64,000 nucleotides of DNA from Candidatus Gastranaerophilales bacterium (GTDB taxonomy: Bacteria > Cyanobacteriota > Vampirovibrionia > Gastranaerophilales > Gastranaerophilaceae). Below are positions 44,995 to 54,469 of this stretch, piece after piece (position 1 is the stretch's first letter; each line of letters starts with the position of its first letter). Where the stretch lies: NCBI GenBank assembly GCA_944326455.1, contig CALVEA010000008.1:27726-91725 (forward strand). The letters run 5' to 3'. The position numbers and the translations under genes were made by a program. The notes under the pieces were generated by a model. It saw only the letters and a program-made list of their open reading frames with translations. It searched no databases and had not been told where the DNA came from.

Positions 44995-45009
44995 TTTCTG
45001 TGTTACAAT
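44981..45009 (+). promoter_or_regulatory. promoter of the SRP RNA
   Basis: TTGTAA (44981-44986), 17-base spacer, TACAAT (45004-45009), inside the 3' end of the LD-carboxypeptidase gene. Transcription would start near 45016. Confidence 0.6.
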
Positions 45010-45010
45010 T

Positions 45011-45243
45011 ACCTCTGCCGTACTCCCCGGGGACGTGGCGAATCTCTTGACTCGAACGCTTATGCGAGGGGCAGAGCCTGCTGTGAGGGGTACAGATAAA
45101 TAGCCTATGTTTATAAGGTTGTTGATAACTTAGATTATGATGGCGTAAGATACCGAACCGTGTCAGGATGGAAACATAGCAGCACTAAGGTAACCCTTGC
45201 GGGTGTTGTACTTCTAAGAAGTAGATTTTATAGGCAGAATCTC
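45011..45243 (+). ncRNA. ffs: signal recognition particle RNA, large form
   Basis: The conserved SRP domain IV is visible at ~45157-45205: ACCGTGTCAGG, then GGAAAC, then AGCAGCACTAAGG, closing with a complement near GGGTGT. TCTGCC (45014-45019) pairs with GGCAGA (45233-45238), closing the whole molecule. At ~230 bases with a separate 5' domain it is the Bacillus/clostridial-type long form with an Alu-like domain, not the ~110-base 4.5S RNA. Exact ends are estimates. Confidence 0.85.
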
Positions 45244-45370
45244 TTTAACTGTATTTCGATAGGCAGTGGTACGGCTTTTTTATTTTTCTGCATTATTGCC
45301 ATTTGCTTGTTAGTGAATGGTCATTACCCAATTCACTGCGCCGGGACAGGAACCGCCAAGAGTATATATT

Positions 45371-45486
45371 TGTCATTCCGGGCTCCGACCCGGAATCTAT
45401 TAATGTTTATTTATCAAACGGATAGACCCTATAACGCCAAATTGGTAAGATCCCGAAACAAGTTCGGGATGACATTTTAGTTTATT
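45371..45486. repeat. diverged hairpin element of the repeat island
   Basis: Begins TGTCATTCCGGG and ends GGATGACATTTTAGTTTATT. It contains two hairpins (ATTCCGGG/CCCGGAAT and CCCGAA/TTCGGG) and the TTGGTAAGATCC segment. It is a shorter, diverged relative of the two 193-base copies below. Confidence 0.7.
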
Positions 45487-45591
45487 GTCTCTTCTGTCTT
45501 TCTTCTGGTTACAACATATATCGTTAATCATTTTTCAGTTTTTTATACAAAATTATCCTGGACAGTTGTGCACAAATTGGGGAGGAAGGAG

Positions 45592-45784
45592 CAACTAGTG
45601 AATAGGACTCCTGTCATTCTGAAAGTGCAGAAAAATTAATTTATTTAAAACAGTTAATTTTTCGCACTGTTCAGAATCTTACCAATCGGGTATTATGTTT
45701 GTGTTTTGGTAAGATCCTGAATAGATTGAAAAACTACACTTGCGTTTGTTTTTCTAATCTTTCAGGATGACATTTTAGTTTATT
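45592..45784. repeat. 193-base multi-hairpin repeat, copy A
   Basis: Three consecutive inverted repeats: ATTCTGAAAGTGCAGAAAA with its complement about 14 bases on, ATCTTACCAA/TTGGTAAGAT (perfect), and ATCCTGAATAGATTGAAAAAC with an imperfect complement. Ends share TGTCATTCTGA / TCAGGATGACA. It differs from copy B at two positions only. It is MITE-like: no open frame of its own and terminal inverted repeats. Confidence 0.85.
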
Positions 45785-45790
45785 CCCTCT

Positions 45791-45858
<68 letters not shown>

Positions 45859-45953
45859 CCTCAACCAGCACCCACCTCAATCCTCCCTCACAAGGGAGGA
45901 AGAGTATTTATCCTGGACAGTTGTGCCCAAATTGGAAAGGACGAAAAAATCCT

Positions 45954-45995
45954 TATTCACTTAATCACTTAGTCACTTATTCACTTAGTCACTAC
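45954..45995. repeat. short tandem TCACTTAG repeats, block 2
   Basis: Repeated ATTCACTTAATCACTTAGTC units upstream of the CCACCTCAATCCTCCCT hairpin segment. Confidence 0.75.
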
Positions 45996-46081
45996 CTCAA
46001 CCGGCACCCACCTCAATCCTCCCTCATAAGCGAGGAAGATTATTTATCCTGGACAGTTGTGCTAAGAAGGGGAGGGGGGAA

Positions 46082-46274
46082 CAACTAGTGAATAGGACTC
46101 CTGTCATTCTGAAAGTGCAGAAAAATTAATTTATTTAATACAGTCAATTTTTCGCACTGTTCAGAATCTTACCAATCGGGTATTATGTTTGTGTTTTGGT
46201 AAGATCCTGAATAGATTGAAAAACTACACTTGCGTTTGTTTTTCTAATCTTTCAGGATGACATTTTAGTTTATT
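46082..46274. repeat. 193-base multi-hairpin repeat, copy B
   Basis: Same element as 45592-45784 (two substitutions in 193 bases), offset by exactly 490 bases and in the same orientation. Near-identity points to recent duplication or gene conversion. Confidence 0.88.
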
Positions 46275-46275
46275 T

Positions 46276-46330
46276 TCACTTAATCACTCAGTCACTTAAT
46301 TTCTATTCACCAATCACTATTCCCTATCTA
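46276..46330. repeat. short tandem TCACTTAG repeats, block 3
   Basis: CACTTAATCACTCAGTCACT followed by TATTCACCAATCACTATTCC, immediately after copy B of the 193-base element. Confidence 0.75.
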
Positions 46331-46423
46331 CAACCGGCACCCACCTCAATCCTCCCTCACAAGGGAGGAAGATGTTTTATCTTGGACAGTTGTGCACAAA
46401 TTGGGGAGGGGGAAAAAGTCTTT

Positions 46424-46514
46424 ATTAACTTAATCACTTATTAACTTATTCACCTAATCACTTAGTCACTTAGTCACTCAGTCACTTAATCACTCTGTCA
46501 CTCAGTCACTAATC
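46424..46514. repeat. short tandem TCACTTAG repeats, block 4
   Basis: The longest block, with about ten imperfect units of the form (T/A)(A/G)TCACT(T/C)AG. Confidence 0.78.
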
Positions 46515-46557
46515 CCCAATCCCAAAACAACCGGTTATTTTAGCAAATTACAGTTCT

Positions 46558-47355
46558 TTATGCAGCTCCAACTCCGCAAAATTCTTCCATTGCTTTTACA
46601 AAACCGTTATTATAGACCGTGTCGGTTATATAATCAGCCTCAGCTATCAATTCGGGGGTCGCATTTCCCATTGCGATTTTTATGCCGCCGGCTCTTAATA
46701 GTGCAATATCATTGTTTTGGTCCCCAATTGTAAGGATTTCCTCATCTTTCAAGCCCCAAAGTTTTTGGAGATACTTTACCGCACAATATTTAGAAGCTTC
46801 TTTGTTTGAAAACTCTAAGAAATACGGTGTTGACTTTACTATATATATTTCAGGGAAAATTTTTGGAAGTTCCTTTTCCAGCCTGTCTATCTTTGCCGGA
46901 TTTGAATAATCAATCGCAAGAAGTTTATTCACTTTATCCTTTTTGATTTCTGAAAAAGATTTAATTGTATAATGAGTATGAAGATTTCCGCAATAACGCT
47001 CTATTTCATAACATTGTCTCTCAGAATACAAAATATCATCATTATAGAGATTTATATGAATATTCTCTTCTTTCGCCCACTGTAAAATTCTTTCAGTCTG
47101 CTCCGGTGTTAGATATCTTTCATAAAGAGTTTTATCGCCCTGCTTAATAAGTCCGCCTTGATATGAAACAACTGGGGTATTAAGCTCCAAATCTTTAGCA
47201 ATAAGCTCCGCTGCCGCATGCATTCTTCCTGTTACAAGAACTACTCTAACCCCTGAATCTGTTAAACTCTTTATACAACCTTTTACCTCGTCTGTAAAAG
47301 TTCTCTCCGGGATTATTATAGTACCGTCTATATCTGTAGCTACCAGTTTAATCAT
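46558..47355 (-). CDS. HAD-superfamily phosphatase, Cof type (IIB)
   Basis: Motif I DIDGTIIIP (Asp8, Asp10), motif II VTGR, motif III Lys in the KYLQKLWGLKDEE region, motif IV GDQNNDIALLRAGG. The Cof-type cap (C2B) lies between. Such enzymes dephosphorylate sugar phosphates, FMN or related small substrates; specificity cannot be read. 265 aa is usual. It is followed by no gene toward the repeat island. Confidence 0.93.
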   Translation of the reverse strand: MIKLVATDIDGTIIIPERTFTDEVKGCIKSLTDSGVRVVLVTGRMHAAAELIAKDLELNTPVVSYQGGLIKQGDKTLYERYLTPEQTERILQWAKEENIHINLYNDDILYSERQCYEIERYCGNLHTHYTIKSFSEIKKDKVNKLLAIDYSNPAKIDRLEKELPKIFPEIYIVKSTPYFLEFSNKEASKYCAVKYLQKLWGLKDEEILTIGDQNNDIALLRAGGIKIAMGNATPELIAEADYITDTVYNNGFVKAMEEFCGVGAA

Positions 47356-47406
47356 AAAAACATTATATAGTGAAAGTTACAAATAGTGAAGCTTATCCGT
47401 CTGCAT

Positions 47407-47430
47407 AAAAAAAAGCCTCTGATTAGAGGC
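47407..47430 (-). terminator. terminator of the 113-residue protein gene
   Basis: On the minus strand, a six-base stem (GCCTCT/AGAGGC, loop AATC) followed by eight T residues. Confidence 0.7.
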
Positions 47431-47474
47431 AAAATTGGTTAAATAAGGTATTTTAATAAGGTTATATAAGGTTT

Positions 47475-47816
47475 TTATTTATTTTTTCTAAACCAATTCA
47501 GGGGATTAAGTTTTTTTAAAAATCCGCCTTTTTTTATACCATGAATCAAAGCGGCTCCTGTCCCGATAATCAAACCGGCAGAAATAAGCCCTTTTATAAT
47601 CACTGATTTATCAGGCTTACTCGCAGCTTCTTTCTTAGACTCTTCGATTAGCGGTCTATAAGGATTCACCGGCTCAAACGTATCATAAGGATACGGCGAA
47701 GTCGGATTAATGGGTTCATAGTTTGCAAACGCAGGCAAAGAATATGCCTCATAAGGTATATAATCAAGAATACCGTTATAGTATAGATAATCTAATGAAC
47801 CCGGTAATACTGTCAT
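47475..47816 (-). CDS. hypothetical membrane protein, 113 aa
   Basis: Tyr/Pro/Asn-rich N-terminal half (YEPINPTSPYPYDTFEPVNPY) followed by one membrane segment (SVIIKGLISAGLIIGTGAALIHGI, ~71-95) and a very basic tail. No signal peptide. Own AGCAATT element and own terminator, so it is an independent unit. No homology recognised. Confidence 0.6.
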   Translation of the reverse strand: MTVLPGSLDYLYYNGILDYIPYEAYSLPAFANYEPINPTSPYPYDTFEPVNPYRPLIEESKKEAASKPDKSVIIKGLISAGLIIGTGAALIHGIKKGGFLKKLNPLNWFRKNK

Positions 47817-47846
47817 TTATAAAACACCTTTTCACTACCACACACC

Positions 47847-47878
47847 TATATAAAGTTTTTGATTCTTGAAAAATTGCT
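47847..47878 (-). promoter_or_regulatory. AGCAATT-N16-CTTTATATA promoter-like element (copy 6)
   Basis: On the minus strand, AGCAATT (47878-47872), 16 bases, CTTTATATA (47855-47847), 30 bases before the ATG at 47816. The boxes and spacing are identical to copies 4 and 5. Confidence 0.68.
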
Positions 47879-47923
47879 TTATTTAAAAACTTTTGTTAAG
47901 ATTTTTAAAGGGAGAATTTTGTT

Positions 47924-49471
47924 TTGGATTTTATAAAAAGATATAAGAATCTGATTATTACAGAGATTTTACTTGTTATCATTTTTATCCTTGCATACGG
48001 ACGTTTTGGAGATGTTATGGTAGACTCTTTTCGAGAAGCATACATTCCGGCAGAAATTTTACAAGGAAAAGTTCTTTATAAAAATATATTCACAATCTAT
48101 GCACCGTTTGCGTATCTGTTTAATGCAGCTCTGCTTTGGCTTTTTGGAGGTAAGCTGGGAGTTTTATTCGGAGCCGGGTTAGCCGCTACGATGGGGATTT
48201 TTTATTTTACTTATCAGATAGCAAAAATCTTTCTTGAGAATAAATATGTTTCTATCATAATGTTTTTCATGATTGCAGGGCTGGTTCTTTCCCCAAATGG
48301 ATTTAACGCTTTTTTCCCTTATTCATACGGAATCTTATACGGATTGTTTTTTATTCTGGTTTCAATCTGGGCTGCTCTCAATAAAAAATATCCAATTGCG
48401 TTTTTAATGTATTCTTTTGCAATATGCTCAAAATATGAATTTTTATTGTTTCTGCCGTTATTGATATGGGCAAGCGGTAAAAAAGATATTTTCAAGAATA
48501 TAATCGCATTTATTATTCCACTCTGCATTAATTTTGTACCGCTGTTTATTCAAAAAGCTGATTTCTTTACTTCTTTTGAGTTGATTACTCAAATGTGTAC
48601 AACATATACTTTAAAATGGTTTTACTCCGTTATGGGATTAAGCTTTCGACCGGAGCATTTAATAGTATATGGAATCAATATTCTTAAACTTGTCGTGCCG
48701 GCAGCTTTATTTATGATTCCTAAACTAAACCGAATTTTTACAGGCATAATTCTAATAATTCCTTTTTGGTTCCTTAGTTATCAGGATGTACTTGTATATT
48801 TATTTCCTTTAATAACTCTTCTTTTTATATTCAGATTCAGAGAATTTAAATTTAATGAAAAATTCTTCATTATGGCATCAATCTTAATCTCTATAAAAGT
48901 ATTCTGGGGATTTACGCTCCAAGCTTACGGTGTTTTCTTTATTCCATTTGGACTAATTGCCCTTTTGATAGTCATACCGGCAGCCTATAGGAAAAATATA
49001 GCAGCTGTTTTACTTTTATGGGGAATTGTTACTGCCGGGCACAATATTTACGGATTGAAGTGCAAAAATGTTAATCTCGTAAACTCACCGATAAAAACAA
49101 CTTCAGAATACGGCACTGCAATAAACAAAGTAAATCAATATATTCTTAAAAACTCCCAAAAAGATGACATGGTTGTTGTTTATCCGGAATGCCTGGCTGT
49201 AAATGTTATAACCGGGAGAAAAACTGATGATAAATTCTATTCTCTCATTCCTATGTATGTAGAAACCTTTGGAGAGGATTTAATAATAAAAAGACTTGAA
49301 ATCATAAAGCCGGAATTTGTTATAATAAGTAACTACGATACATATCTATATTATTACAAAGAGTTTGGACAAGATTACGGAATGCAAATTAAAAATTACG
49401 TTGAAAAGTACTATAAGCAAGAAAAAGTTTTCCCGGGTGATTTAACCTTCGAAATCTACCGGAGGATTTAA
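47924..49471 (+). CDS. polytopic membrane glycosyltransferase-like protein
   Basis: About 10-11 membrane segments and the N-terminal loop motif DSFREAYIPAEILQGKVLYKNIF followed by YAPFAYLFNA. This is typical of GT-C enzymes (ArnT/PMT or GT39/GT87-like) using polyprenyl-phosphate sugars. The periplasmic Asp in DSFREAYIP would be the catalytic acid. TTG start with AGGGAG ten bases upstream. A ~110-residue soluble C-terminal portion follows. The acceptor is unknown. Confidence 0.7.
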   Translation: MDFIKRYKNLIITEILLVIIFILAYGRFGDVMVDSFREAYIPAEILQGKVLYKNIFTIYAPFAYLFNAALLWLFGGKLGVLFGAGLAATMGIFYFTYQIAKIFLENKYVSIIMFFMIAGLVLSPNGFNAFFPYSYGILYGLFFILVSIWAALNKKYPIAFLMYSFAICSKYEFLLFLPLLIWASGKKDIFKNIIAFIIPLCINFVPLFIQKADFFTSFELITQMCTTYTLKWFYSVMGLSFRPEHLIVYGINILKLVVPAALFMIPKLNRIFTGIILIIPFWFLSYQDVLVYLFPLITLLFIFRFREFKFNEKFFIMASILISIKVFWGFTLQAYGVFFIPFGLIALLIVIPAAYRKNIAAVLLLWGIVTAGHNIYGLKCKNVNLVNSPIKTTSEYGTAINKVNQYILKNSQKDDMVVVYPECLAVNVITGRKTDDKFYSLIPMYVETFGEDLIIKRLEIIKPEFVIISNYDTYLYYYKEFGQDYGMQIKNYVEKYYKQEKVFPGDLTFEIYRRI

Positions 49472-50493
49472 TCTTCTTCATCTTTTTCCATAGCGCGTCT
49501 TAAAATATTTTTATCCAATTTTTTAGTTGAATATTTTTTTCTGGATGATTCCATCAGTTTTTCACTTGGTCTTTTGGTTTTAGAGGATTTCTTTTTTTCA
49601 CCCGTCTGCGGAATAGAGCCGTTGAGTTCTCTATACCACATTCCCCAGAGAATTGACCTCATCGGAAGCGTATATTGAATAAAAATTTGTGCTATAAAAG
49701 TTGTAACAGCAAATTTTGAAAGTTCCTCAATTTTAAGCGGTTCAAGATGATATGTTGTTAAAGTTGAATTAATTTCGTTTATCGGAAGTTCTGCTATAAA
49801 ATTTGAAACAACTCCGCTTAAAAATCCTGAGAGCTTGATTATTTCAGATATAGAATTAATTATTTGAGGAATGAGGATATACGTTAAAGCTCCGGCTAAA
49901 GCCATCAACATAAAAGTTGAAGCAAAATGCCCCTTAACTAAAATTAAACTTCTTCTTGCACAGCCTATTGGAGATTGTTCCGGCTCATACGTAAATACCT
50001 GAAAGATTAAAACAAAAAAGACAGCAAAAACACCGCAAGGAACCCAGAAAATCGGAATTACCGAAAGTATTGAAAAGATTCCGAACAAAAGCCACAATCC
50101 TACAAAAGGAAGAGTCCTTCGTTTAATAAGTTCAGTATGAGCGTCAAAATCATAAACTTTACCTGAGCGGAGCATATTATCAAGCATTGAGTTTACTGCA
50201 CCGTAGGCTACAAGATATTCCCAAAAAGCTTTTATAAAAAGAATAAGTCCGGGAAGAGTAATTAAGATTGCGCATAAAACAAGGACGTTAAAATTATCAA
50301 AAAATGCAACTTTCTGCATCAAATACGGCATGTATTTTGAATAAAAATATACAAGAGCAAACACAAGAAGCAGTCCGGCAATTTGTCCAAGCACCGGGAA
50401 CGACATATATTTAACAAACTTATCAAAATTTGAGAAATAAAGTCCTATAGATTCCATAAAAATTCCTAACGGAGTTTTATTCTTTTTGGTCAT
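49468..50493 (-). CDS. integral membrane protein, unknown function, 341 aa
   Basis: Five to six membrane segments between residues ~30 and ~285 and a strongly basic cytoplasmic tail (SSKTKRPSEKLMESSRKKYS). The arrangement resembles DUF975/YciC-like membrane proteins, but the match is not secure. Convergent with the glycosyltransferase gene (4-base overlap). Confidence 0.65.
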   Translation of the reverse strand: MTKKNKTPLGIFMESIGLYFSNFDKFVKYMSFPVLGQIAGLLLVFALVYFYSKYMPYLMQKVAFFDNFNVLVLCAILITLPGLILFIKAFWEYLVAYGAVNSMLDNMLRSGKVYDFDAHTELIKRRTLPFVGLWLLFGIFSILSVIPIFWVPCGVFAVFFVLIFQVFTYEPEQSPIGCARRSLILVKGHFASTFMLMALAGALTYILIPQIINSISEIIKLSGFLSGVVSNFIAELPINEINSTLTTYHLEPLKIEELSKFAVTTFIAQIFIQYTLPMRSILWGMWYRELNGSIPQTGEKKKSSKTKRPSEKLMESSRKKYSTKKLDKNILRRAMEKDEED

Positions 50494-50573
50494 ACTCTTT
50501 TCTTTGTCCTCTCTTAATAAATCGAGTTGTCATGTCTTACTGTCATAGTTTATTGTATTATAAAGATGTTGTT

Positions 50574-51203
50574 ATGAAAAATATTAAAGAAATAATTAAA
50601 AGTTTTACAAAAGAAGATTACGAAAATAACCTTGTTAACCTTCATATCCATACAAAATATTCGGATGGCGAAGGAGATTTTAGGCAGATAATTGAATCTG
50701 CAAAAAACAAAGGTTACAAACTAATATCAATAACAGATCATAACACCATAGAAGGTCATAAACTTTATCAGGATGAAATTCTTCTTACAGGTGCTGAATT
50801 TGACTGCTGGTACGGGTATGTTTTCATACATTTACTTGCTTACGGAATTGATATAAATAATGAACAGCTTAAACCCTTTTTAGCTAAAACTAAAAAAGAA
50901 ACGGAAGGAGCTTTTGTAAGACTATTTTCAAGACGTAATGTTAAAAAGCTAATAGAAGCTATACATAATGCAGGAGGAATAGCAGTATTAGCGCACCCAG
51001 CCTGCTATTGGGCATTTAGCCTTGACCGACTTGTTAAATCCTTAATAAAAACAGGTCTGGATGGAATAGAAATTTATTATCCGTATCCTAGATTTCGAAA
51101 AGTTGTTAAATTCCATTCTTCAAAAGATGTTATAAAAATTGCTGACAAATATCCGGAACTTATTAAAACCGGCGGAGATGATTTTCACGGCAAAATTTTT
51201 TAA
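50574..51203 (+). CDS. PHP-domain phosphoesterase
   Basis: PHP metal-binding motifs: LHIHTKYSDG (motif I), ITDHNTIEG (II), GAEFDCWYG (III), LAHPACYW (~IV) and GGDDFHG near the C-terminus. The enzyme is likely a nucleotide or polynucleotide 3'-phosphoesterase, as in TrpH-like proteins. The ATG at 50574 is taken as the start; the ATG at 50532 overlaps the promoter (TTGTCA/TATTGT). 209 aa. Confidence 0.85.
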   Translation: MKNIKEIIKSFTKEDYENNLVNLHIHTKYSDGEGDFRQIIESAKNKGYKLISITDHNTIEGHKLYQDEILLTGAEFDCWYGYVFIHLLAYGIDINNEQLKPFLAKTKKETEGAFVRLFSRRNVKKLIEAIHNAGGIAVLAHPACYWAFSLDRLVKSLIKTGLDGIEIYYPYPRFRKVVKFHSSKDVIKIADKYPELIKTGGDDFHGKIF

Positions 51204-51303
51204 ATTTATACAGCTTTATACTTCCTTAAGACTCCCCAATCCGATAATTTTTTTTCTTTCAATATCGGAATAAAATAAACTAGTCAAATTTAAAGGAGGA
51301 GTT

Positions 51304-52131
51304 ATGAGCAGTATTTATACAGCCCCGGTTTACAAACTGGAGGAGCTAAATAATATTTTTATAGAACTGACTGCAAAAAATTGTAATCAAAGATGCAAAA
51401 ATTGTTATATTGATTTTCCAATATCTAAATCCGTAAAAGATTTTATTTCTCTTGACAGAATAAAAGAAGCCCTTGATGATACAAAATATGAAAATCTTCA
51501 TTGCATTTATCTTACCGGAGCTGAACCGATGACCCATCCGGATTTTAATACGATTTTAAGATTATGTTTAAAAAGATGTAATGTCTGTATTTGTACAAAC
51601 TCAAGTTTTTTAAACGAAAAGAAAATCAGATTTTTAAAAAAAGTTGAAGATGAAGGAGAATCTCAAATATTTTTTAAACTTTCACTTGCTCATTTTGATG
51701 AAATTGAAAGTGATAAAGTTAGATACAGAGGGAATTACAGACAGACAATTTATGCATTAAAAATACTAAGCCGATACTGTTTTGATACCGTACTTACAAT
51801 ACAAAATTTTTACAAACTTCCTCATGCACTAATCAGAGAAAATTTTAGTAAAATATTTGAAGAACAGAATATAACTAACACTGATATCCAAATAACTGTC
51901 TCACACCCGGATTATAATGACGACAACTATTCTGCACCGTCTTCCAAAACGGATTGCATGTACGGACGTGTTCTTTCAGAAAACGGAGTCTACTCATGTC
52001 CTTTTTTGTCAAATGATTATAGGGGCAGAACAGGAAGTTCATTTAAAAATTATTCTCAAAATATGACCGCTGAAACAGATTTTTGCGCAACCTGTTCAAA
52101 GAATAATAATTTTATATTTACAATCGGATAA
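51304..52131 (+). CDS. radical SAM protein with C-terminal Cys cluster
   Basis: CxxxCxxC in CNQRCKNCYIDF (residues ~31-38), GGxP-like TGAEPMTHPD, and a C-terminal cluster C-M-Y-G-R-V-L-x(6)-Y-S-C then DFCATCSK, arranged like the SPASM auxiliary cluster domain. Such enzymes modify peptides or make cofactors. 275 residues is on the short side. AGGAGG lies three bases before the ATG. No precursor peptide gene is evident beside it. Confidence 0.85.
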   Translation: MSSIYTAPVYKLEELNNIFIELTAKNCNQRCKNCYIDFPISKSVKDFISLDRIKEALDDTKYENLHCIYLTGAEPMTHPDFNTILRLCLKRCNVCICTNSSFLNEKKIRFLKKVEDEGESQIFFKLSLAHFDEIESDKVRYRGNYRQTIYALKILSRYCFDTVLTIQNFYKLPHALIRENFSKIFEEQNITNTDIQITVSHPDYNDDNYSAPSSKTDCMYGRVLSENGVYSCPFLSNDYRGRTGSSFKNYSQNMTAETDFCATCSKNNNFIFTIG

Positions 52132-52330
52132 GTGTATTCCCTACACTAAACACACTATATATACCTTATATAACAAGCTTTTTCAGTAATTTTGGGCTGA
52201 AACTAGGTTAACATTTGTAACATTATTCATATTAACTAATACTTAAGAGTAACATTTTTATCAAATTTGTGTTATAAATAATAATGTAAAAATATATATT
52301 CTTTAAAATGATAAACGAACGGAGGCAAAC

Positions 52331-54049
52331 ATGTCAGTAGGACAATTCGTATTTATGTTACATAGTCACCTTCCTTACTACAGAATGGCAGGAATGTGGC
52401 CATTTGGTGAAGAAAACCTATATGAATGTATGGCAGAAACCTATGTTCCTCTATTGAATGCAATTTCTGAATTGTATGATGAAGGTATAAAAGCAAAATT
52501 AACTGTAGGAATTACACCGATTCTTGCAGAACAGTTGAATGATGAACATTTGCAAAACGGTTTTGTGGAATACATTGATTCCAGAATAGCTTCCGTTTCA
52601 AAAGATTTGGAAAGATATCCTGACCCTAAAGTTGCTCATTCGCAGCATTTAAAATATCTTGCTAAATATTATTTTGATTGGTGGAATAAGTTAAGAGATG
52701 ATTTTGTTAACAAATACGAAAAAAATCTTATTAAATATTTCAAAAAGTATCAAGACCTTGGTTGTATTGAAATCACTACGTCAGGCGCAACACATGGATT
52801 CTCGCCATTGCTTGCTACTGACAGCAACTTAAATGCTCAATTTAAAGTTGGTCAAGATACAACAAAAAGATTATTCGGTAAAAAAGCTATGGGGGCTTGG
52901 CTACCTGAATGTGCTTACCGCCAAGGATATGAATTTGTCGGCAAAGATGGTAAAAAACACTGGAGACCGGCTATTGAAGTAACACTTCAAAATAATGACA
53001 TTCATTACTTCTTTACAGAATCTCACGTTATTGAAGGCGGGAATTCAATCGGTAACAGACGTGTTATAGGTATGTACGGCAATATTGAGTACATTCCGCT
53101 TCCTGAAAGACCTGCAACAGGTTATGACACATATTCTGCATACTGGCTCCCTGACGCTCAGGTTGCAGTTATGGGAAGAAATGACAGAGCCGGTTATCAA
53201 GTTTGGTCAGCTGCTGACGGTTATCCCGGAGACGGATGTTTTAGAGAATTTCATAAAAAAGATGATAAATCCGGTATGCATTATTGGAGAATAACATCTC
53301 CTACTACAGATTTAGGCGATAAGATGCTCTATGATCCGGTGCTTGCTATGAACAAAGTTAATGAAAACTCTGATCACTATACGACTTTGATTTATCACTT
53401 ATTAAATGATTACAAATTGGCTACAGGTAAAGAAGGTCTTGTAATGGTATCATTTGATACCGAGTTATTCGGACACTGGTGGTTTGAAGGAGTTGAATTT
53501 ATTAAACAGGTTGTTAAAAAATTCAATAACTATCTTCCTGAAATAGAAAGAATGACTGCCGGTGAATATATTACTAAATATCCGCCGAAAGAAGCGATCC
53601 AAATTCCTGAAAGTTCTTGGGGACAAGGCGGTCATTTCTATGTATGGATGAACCACTTAACAGAATGGATGTGGCCTATTATTCATTCTTGTGAAAAAAG
53701 AATTAACGAAATAGTAGACAAATATCCGAATGTTCCGGAAGATAAACTTCTGCACAGAGCATTAAATCAGCTTGCAAGAGAGAATCTGCTGCTTCAAAGC
53801 TCAGATTGGCCGTTCTTGATTACAACATGGCAGGCTAAAGACTATGCAACAGACAGATTTAATGAACATGTCGACAGATTTAGTTTGATTGCTGATATGA
53901 TTGAAAGCGGAAATATTGATGATGCTAAGCTTCGCGAAATCGAAAGCATAGATAACTGCTTCCCTGTTATTGATTACAGAGTCTACCAATCAATTGAAGA
54001 AGGAGTTATTCCTCAGCAAGAGAAGAAATTAGCTCCGCTTTACAACTAA
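52331..54049 (+). CDS. GH57 1,4-alpha-glucan branching enzyme-like
   Basis: Catalytic nucleophile Glu193 in GAWLPECAYR and acid/base Asp376 in SFDTELFGHWWFEG, with N-terminal MLHSHLPYYR (GH57 motif 1). The C-terminal ~100 residues (WGQGGHFYVWMNHL, NLLLQSSDWPFLITTWQA) are typical of the branching-enzyme type GH57 with its helical domain. Makes alpha-1,6 branches in glycogen. 572 aa. ATG with GGAGG upstream and a strong terminator after it. Confidence 0.92.
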   Translation: MSVGQFVFMLHSHLPYYRMAGMWPFGEENLYECMAETYVPLLNAISELYDEGIKAKLTVGITPILAEQLNDEHLQNGFVEYIDSRIASVSKDLERYPDPKVAHSQHLKYLAKYYFDWWNKLRDDFVNKYEKNLIKYFKKYQDLGCIEITTSGATHGFSPLLATDSNLNAQFKVGQDTTKRLFGKKAMGAWLPECAYRQGYEFVGKDGKKHWRPAIEVTLQNNDIHYFFTESHVIEGGNSIGNRRVIGMYGNIEYIPLPERPATGYDTYSAYWLPDAQVAVMGRNDRAGYQVWSAADGYPGDGCFREFHKKDDKSGMHYWRITSPTTDLGDKMLYDPVLAMNKVNENSDHYTTLIYHLLNDYKLATGKEGLVMVSFDTELFGHWWFEGVEFIKQVVKKFNNYLPEIERMTAGEYITKYPPKEAIQIPESSWGQGGHFYVWMNHLTEWMWPIIHSCEKRINEIVDKYPNVPEDKLLHRALNQLARENLLLQSSDWPFLITTWQAKDYATDRFNEHVDRFSLIADMIESGNIDDAKLREIESIDNCFPVIDYRVYQSIEEGVIPQQEKKLAPLYN

Positions 54050-54064
54050 TAATACATAAATAAG

Positions 54065-54100
54065 AAAAGGGCGGGCACCGTTGGTGCCCGCCCTTTTTAT
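54065..54100 (+). terminator. terminator after the GH57 gene
   Basis: A 15-base perfect stem (AAAAGGGCGGGCACC and complement, loop GTT) followed by T-tract; also usable by the minus-strand gene at 54108. Confidence 0.92.
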
Positions 54101-54107
54101 CCTGTGT

Positions 54108-54398
54108 TTACTTAGAAATACTTGTAAAAAATTCTGTTATTTTATTAATAACCTCATTATCTTCAGAGTTTCTTTTTACTTTATCAATAAAATTTTTAGA
54201 CCATTCTGCAAACTTTTCAACGGAACCGTCGCCAAAATGTTCGCCATAAGCACCAATAGGCTTACCTTCATTGCTAAAAGAAACACAATCTAATTCATAT
54301 TTCCTTGGAGACGAAGATTTAATACGAAGATTAAAGTGTCCGCCATTTTTATATTTACCTGCACATTCAAAAGTTTTAACCGGATTAATTTTTACCAT
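54108..54398 (-). CDS. hypothetical protein, 96 aa
   Basis: Small, charged, no signal peptide. An N-terminal beta-rich part (GKYKNGGHFNLRIKSSSPRKYEL) precedes a helical tail. ATG with AAGGAA six bases upstream. A diverged box pair (AGCAAAA-N16-TTAATTTGT, minus strand, 54457-54426) sits 27 bases before the ATG, so it may belong to the same set of genes as the AGCAATT promoters, but the match is weak. Confidence 0.6.
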   Translation of the reverse strand: MVKINPVKTFECAGKYKNGGHFNLRIKSSSPRKYELDCVSFSNEGKPIGAYGEHFGDGSVEKFAEWSKNFIDKVKRNSEDNEVINKITEFFTSISK

Positions 54399-54469
54399 AA
54401 GACATTCCTTTCTGCTTTATTACATACAAATTAAAACTGCTAAATTATTTTTTTGCTATTTAGGGTTAA

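Noticed and set aside
45160..45480. 106-residue reading frame over the SRP RNA and repeats
   Set aside because: It runs through the SRP RNA domain IV and a repeat hairpin, with no ribosome site and unusual composition.
54426..54457. AGCAAAA-N16-TTAATTTGT before the 96-residue gene
   Set aside because: Spacing and distance fit but both boxes diverge, so I mention it only as a weak candidate and do not count it among the six.
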